Positions 60,529 to 64,000 of a stretch of DNA of 64,000 bases are shown in pieces. Numbering within the stretch: the first letter of the stretch is position 1; each line of letters opens with the position of its first letter. This DNA comes from Palsa-504 sp963705835. GTDB taxonomy: Bacteria > Actinomycetota > Actinomycetes > Streptosporangiales > Streptosporangiaceae. The position numbers were made by a program, and so were the translations under genes. The stretch covers positions 62,001-126,000 of the forward strand of contig CAVPLC010000088.1 of the NCBI GenBank assembly GCA_963705835.1, written 5' to 3'. The notes below the pieces were generated by a model. The model saw only the letters and a program-made list of their open reading frames with translations. It made no database searches and was not told the DNA's origin.

Positions 60529-61545
60529 CAACCGCGACTGAGGCACCCGAACGCGTCGGCCCCCCGTCCAAGGCCGCCCGGCCGCATCCCATCCGGGACC
60601 TGCTGATCAAGCGGAGCCTGATCGGCATCCTCACGCTCGTGCTGGTGTCGATCCTGGTGTTCGCCGCGACGCAGACGCTGCCGGGCAACGCGGCGAGCGC
60701 GGTGCTGCAGAACACGGCCACCCCGCAACGCCTGGCCGCGCTCGAGAAACAGCTGGGCCTGAACCGGCCCGCGGTCGAGCAGTACTGGACGTGGCTCACC
60801 GGCGTCCTGCACGGCAACTTCGGCACCTCGCTGGCCAATGGGCAGCCGGTGAGCACCCTGGTCGGCGGGCGGATCCTGAACTCGCTGGTCCTCGTGGTCC
60901 TGGCCGGCGTGATCGGCACGCTGATCGGCGTGGGACTCGGCGTGCTCTGTGCGGCGCGCCGGGACAGCGTCTTCGACCACGTGCTGTCGGTCATCTCGCT
61001 GGCCGTCACGGCACTGCCGGAATTCGTCGTGGCAGTGGTCCTGGTCATCTTCTTCGCCGCGGTCGTCGTCCACTGGTTCCCCGCGGTCTCGGTGTTCGTG
61101 CCGGGCACCGCGCCGTGGTCGAACCCGAGGGAGCTCGTGTTGCCGGTGGCGACGCTGGTCATCGTCGTCGTGCCGTACGTGTTCCGGATGATGCGAGCGT
61201 CGATGATCGACGCGCTGGAAAGCGACTACGTGCAGATGGCACGGCTCAAGGGGGTGCCGAAGTGGCGGGTGCTGCTGTTCCACGCGCTGCCGAACGCCAT
61301 CGCGCCGACGATCCAGGTGATCGGGCTGAGCTTTCCTGTACCTGGCCGGCGGCGTGGTGGTCGTCGAGTACGTGTTCAACTACCCGGGGCTCGGGCAGGC
61401 CCTGGTGTCGGCGGTCTCTAACCGGGACATCCCGCAGATCCAGGCCATCGTGCTGGTCCTCGCGGCCTTCTATATCGCCGTCAACATCCTGACCGACGTC
61501 ATAGCGCTCGCCGTGAGCCCGCGGCGGCGGCTGCCCAGATCCTGA
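60516..61545 (+). CDS. ABC importer permease, DppB type (frameshifted)
   Basis: An N-terminal span (LIGILTLVLVSILVFAATQT) and the TMD follow the DppB pattern. The EAA loop ESDYVQMARLKGVPKWRVL contacts the ATPase. The frame breaks near 61331-61336: GLSFPVPG should read GLSFLYLAGGVVVVEYVF, which one extra base in the TTT run explains. The natural end ITDVIALAVSPRR-like is intact at 61545. The start may be GTG 60516 or TTG 60525, the latter overlapping the upstream stop. About 340 codons. Confidence 0.87.
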
Positions 61546-61555
61546 GGAGGTGCCC

Positions 61556-62464
61556 GTGGCGCTCAAGGGCAAGGGACACAGGCCCGAGGTGATCGCCGTA
61601 CTCGGCCGGGCGGTGCGGACTCCGCGCGGCACCGTCGGACTGGTGATCGCGGGGCTGGTGATAATCGTGGCCGTGATCGGCCCGGCCGTCGCGCCGTACT
61701 CGACCACCCAGTTCGTGACGGCGCCGTTCGCCCGGGCCTCGAGCGCCGCGTGGCTCGGCGGTGACGTCCTCGGCCGGGACGTGCTGACCCGGACCCTGAA
61801 CGGCGGCTGGGAGCTGCTGGCCATGGCGGCCGTCGCGACCGCGCTCGGCGTGGTCGTCGGGGCCCTGCTCGGCGTGATGGCCGCCTATTACGGCGGCCTG
61901 TGGGACAGCGTGATCATGCGCGCGGTCGACGTGATCCTGGCCTTCCCGCAGCTGGTGTTCGCGCTGCTGCTGGTCAGCATCCTCGGCCCGAAGATCTGGC
62001 TGATCGTGCTGGCCGTGGCCATCTCGCACGCGCCGCAGGTGGCCCGGGTGGCCCGCGCGGCGGCGCTGGACATCAGCGAGCGGGACTTCGTCAAGGCCAT
62101 GCAGATCCTCGGCATCCCGGGCCGCCGGATCATCCGCAGGGACGTGCTGCCCAACCTGACTTCGGTGCTCATGGTGGAGATCGGACTGCGGCTCACCTAT
62201 TCCATGCTGGTCATCGCCGGGCTGAGCTTCCTCGGCTTCGGCCTGCAGCCGCCCGCGGCGAGCTGGGGCCTGATGATCAACGAGAACCGGGTCGGGCTGA
62301 TTGCCAACCCGTGGGGGGTGCTCATGCCGGCCATCCTCATCGCGCTGTTCACCATCGGCGTGAACACCTTCACCGACTCGGTGGCACGGGCCTCGCTCGG
62401 GGTCGGCGGCCGGGCCATCGAACCGGAGGCCGAGCTCAGCCTGGTGGCGAGGGAGGTGACATGA
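61556..62464 (+). CDS. ABC importer permease, DppC type
   Basis: This 302-residue DppC-like permease has six spans: LVIAGLVIIVAVIGPAVAPY, the GGDVLGRDVLTRTLNGG motif after span 1, the EAA loop ERDFVKAMQILGIPGRRII and PPAASWGLMINENR near the C-terminus. GAGGAGG at 61544-61550 supports GTG 61556. It pairs with the DppB-like permease. Its stop overlaps the next gene as ATGA. Confidence 0.93.
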   Translation: MALKGKGHRPEVIAVLGRAVRTPRGTVGLVIAGLVIIVAVIGPAVAPYSTTQFVTAPFARASSAAWLGGDVLGRDVLTRTLNGGWELLAMAAVATALGVVVGALLGVMAAYYGGLWDSVIMRAVDVILAFPQLVFALLLVSILGPKIWLIVLAVAISHAPQVARVARAAALDISERDFVKAMQILGIPGRRIIRRDVLPNLTSVLMVEIGLRLTYSMLVIAGLSFLGFGLQPPAASWGLMINENRVGLIANPWGVLMPAILIALFTIGVNTFTDSVARASLGVGGRAIEPEAELSLVAREVT

Positions 62465-64000
62465 CCGCCCCATCCGAAAACATCCCGGTGACCGCCCCGG
62501 CCGAGGACATCCCGGTGACCAAGGCGGAAGCCAGCCGGGCACGCCCCGGCTGGCGGTGGAGAACCTGCGGATCGTGATGCCAGCGACCCGGAGGCGGCCG
62601 GAGGCCAACGTCGTCGACCAGGTGTCGTTCACGGTCCAGCCGGGGCACGTGCTCGGGCTGGTGGGCGAATCGGGATCGGGCAAGACCACGGTCGCGCTCG
62701 CCCTGCTCGGCCTGGTCAAGCGGGGCCTGGCCATCGGCGGCGGCAAGGTGCTCATCGACGGCCGCGACATCCTCGCGCTGTCAGAACACGAGCTGCAGAA
62801 ACTGCGCGGCCGGACGGTCGCCTACGTCCCGCAGGACCCGGGCAGCGCGCTCAACCCGGTGCTGAAGGTCGGCACCCAGCTGCGCGAGGTCTTCGCCGTC
62901 CACGGCGGCGACACCGACCGGCTCACGCAGGTGATGGCCGAGGCCGGCCTGGAGGACCCGGGCCCGATCCTCGCCTCTTACCCGCACCAGCTTTCCGGCG
63001 GGCAGCAGCAGCGGGTGGCCCTGGCCATGGCGTTCGCCTGCCGGCCACGGCTGATCGTGCTGGACGAGCCGACCACCGGCCTGGACGTCACCACCCAGCG
63101 CCGGGTCCTGGATACCGTGCGCGGGCTATGCCACACCTACCAGGTGGCCGCCGTCTACATCACCCACGACCTGGCCGTGGTGGCCGAGATCGCCAACCAC
63201 GTCGCGGTGATGTACGCCGGCCGGCTGATCGAGATCGGCGCGGCGAGGGAACTGTTCGCGCACCCGGCGCATCCGTACACCCGCGGGCTGATGCGGGCCA
63301 TCCCCTTGATGGAGACCTCCCACCAGCTGCACGGCATGGCCGGCTCTCCACCTCGCCCGGGCAACCGCCCGGCCGGCTGCTCCTTCCAGCCGCGCTGCGA
63401 GTTCGCGATCGCGGAGTGTGAGCTGCGCGAGCCGCAGGCGGTCGTCGTGTCGGATACCGGGCACGCGGCCAACTGCGTGCGCGCCCTGGAAGTCACCGCG
63501 CTGTCGGGCAGCGCCCTGCTGGCCCGGGAGCGCACGGTGCCTGCGGCCGCGGAACCGGTGCTCATGGTCAGCGGGGTCTCGGTCTCCTACACGAATAAGC
63601 CGGTGCTGCGGGACGTCAACCTCGACGTGGGAGCCAAGAAGGCGGTCGCGATCGTCGGCACCTCGGGGTCGGGCAAGACCACGCTGGCCAGGTGCGTCGT
63701 CGGTCTGCACAAGGACTGGACGGGCACGATCACATTCGGCGGCCAGCAGCTCCCGCCCGGCGTCCGCGGCAGGACGCAGGACCAGTTGCGCAAGATCCAG
63801 TTCGTCGCGCAGAACCCGTACTCCTCGCTCAACCCCCGGCAGACGATCGGCCAGATCATCGGGAATCCGCTCTCCCACTTCAGCAAGCTCCCGGCCAGGG
63901 AACGCGACAAGCGGATCGGGGACGCGCTGACCTCGGTGGCGCTGCGGGAGTCGTTCGCGGCGCGCTACCCCGACGAACTGTCCGGCGGGGAGACGACAGC
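62461..64000 (+). CDS. Fused dipeptide-type ABC importer ATPase (DppD-DppF), partial, frameshifted near 62545
   Basis: One long frame encodes two nucleotide-binding domains. Domain 1 has Walker A GESGSGKTTVA, signature LSGGQQQRVALAMAF, Walker B LIVLDEPTTGLD and the oligopeptide C-terminus GCSFQPRCEFAIAECE. Domain 2 begins near 63560 with Walker A GTSGSGKTTLARCV and reaches the second LSGGE where the window ends. ATG 62461 overlaps the permease stop. After 28 or so codons the frame is lost by one missing C in the CCCC run at about 62541-62546, then LAVENLRIVMPATRR continues. It energises the importer. Confidence 0.88.

Overview
The window comes from a high-GC actinobacterium, probably a filamentous actinomycete. 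Evidence for this is the very G+C-rich codon use with GTG and TTG starts, a complete four-gene conservon (roadblock kinase/GTPase system), NarL/DesK two-component genes, daunorubicin-type ABC exporters and several LuxR/IclR regulators. No rRNA, tRNA, CRISPR array, complete IS element or phage module was seen.

Layout: 0.1-5.3 kb holds a LuxR regulator, a small monooxygenase/cyclase-like protein, an epoxide hydrolase, an SGNH lipoprotein and an integral membrane protein. 5.3-10.7 kb holds an ABC exporter (ATPase plus two permeases, one with a large extracellular lectin-like insert) divergent from a histidine kinase/response regulator pair. 11.4-15.5 kb is a conservon (CvnA-D). 15.5-21.1 kb is a glycerol/dihydroxyacetone system: glpF-dhaK-dhaL-ptsI and dhaM-ptsH on the minus strand, with an IclR regulator between them and similar operators at both promoters. 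21.3-23.1 kb is a pseudouridine catabolic pair. 23.3-25.9 kb has two sigma factors that share a duplicated leader, the second followed by a membrane-anchored exported protein. 26-32 kb has a hydroxyacid dehydrogenase, a stress protein and sbcDC. 32-38.3 kb has a penicillin-binding lipoprotein, a GT87 glycosyltransferase, adenosine deaminase and a DrrAB exporter. 38.4-44.8 kb has small VOC/SnoaL/SRPBCC proteins, two secreted repeat proteins and a cytochrome P450.

44.8-50.1 kb is a degraded patch. It has gene remnants, an oddly arranged GH26-like glycosidase in less G+C-rich DNA, a frameshifted ChaN-like gene and a PEBP-LuxR chimeric ORF. 50.3-53.8 kb has a second sigma/exported-protein module, an acyl-CoA dehydrogenase-like flavoprotein and a short CDF transporter. 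53.8-64 kb looks like a catabolic regulon: class II aldolase, gamma-carbonic anhydrase, IclR regulator, BKACE enzyme, alpha/beta hydrolase, carnitine-dehydrogenase-like enzyme and a dipeptide-type ABC importer that runs off the end. Two promoters here share a near-identical palindrome, GTTCGYATCRTGAAC. The gene set resembles bacterial carnitine degradation, so import and cleavage of a beta-hydroxy (amino) acid is the best inference.

Caution: at least eight otherwise intact genes carry a single frameshift, mostly one base and often in G/C runs. Several are probably sequence or assembly indels, so those genes are annotated across the break.
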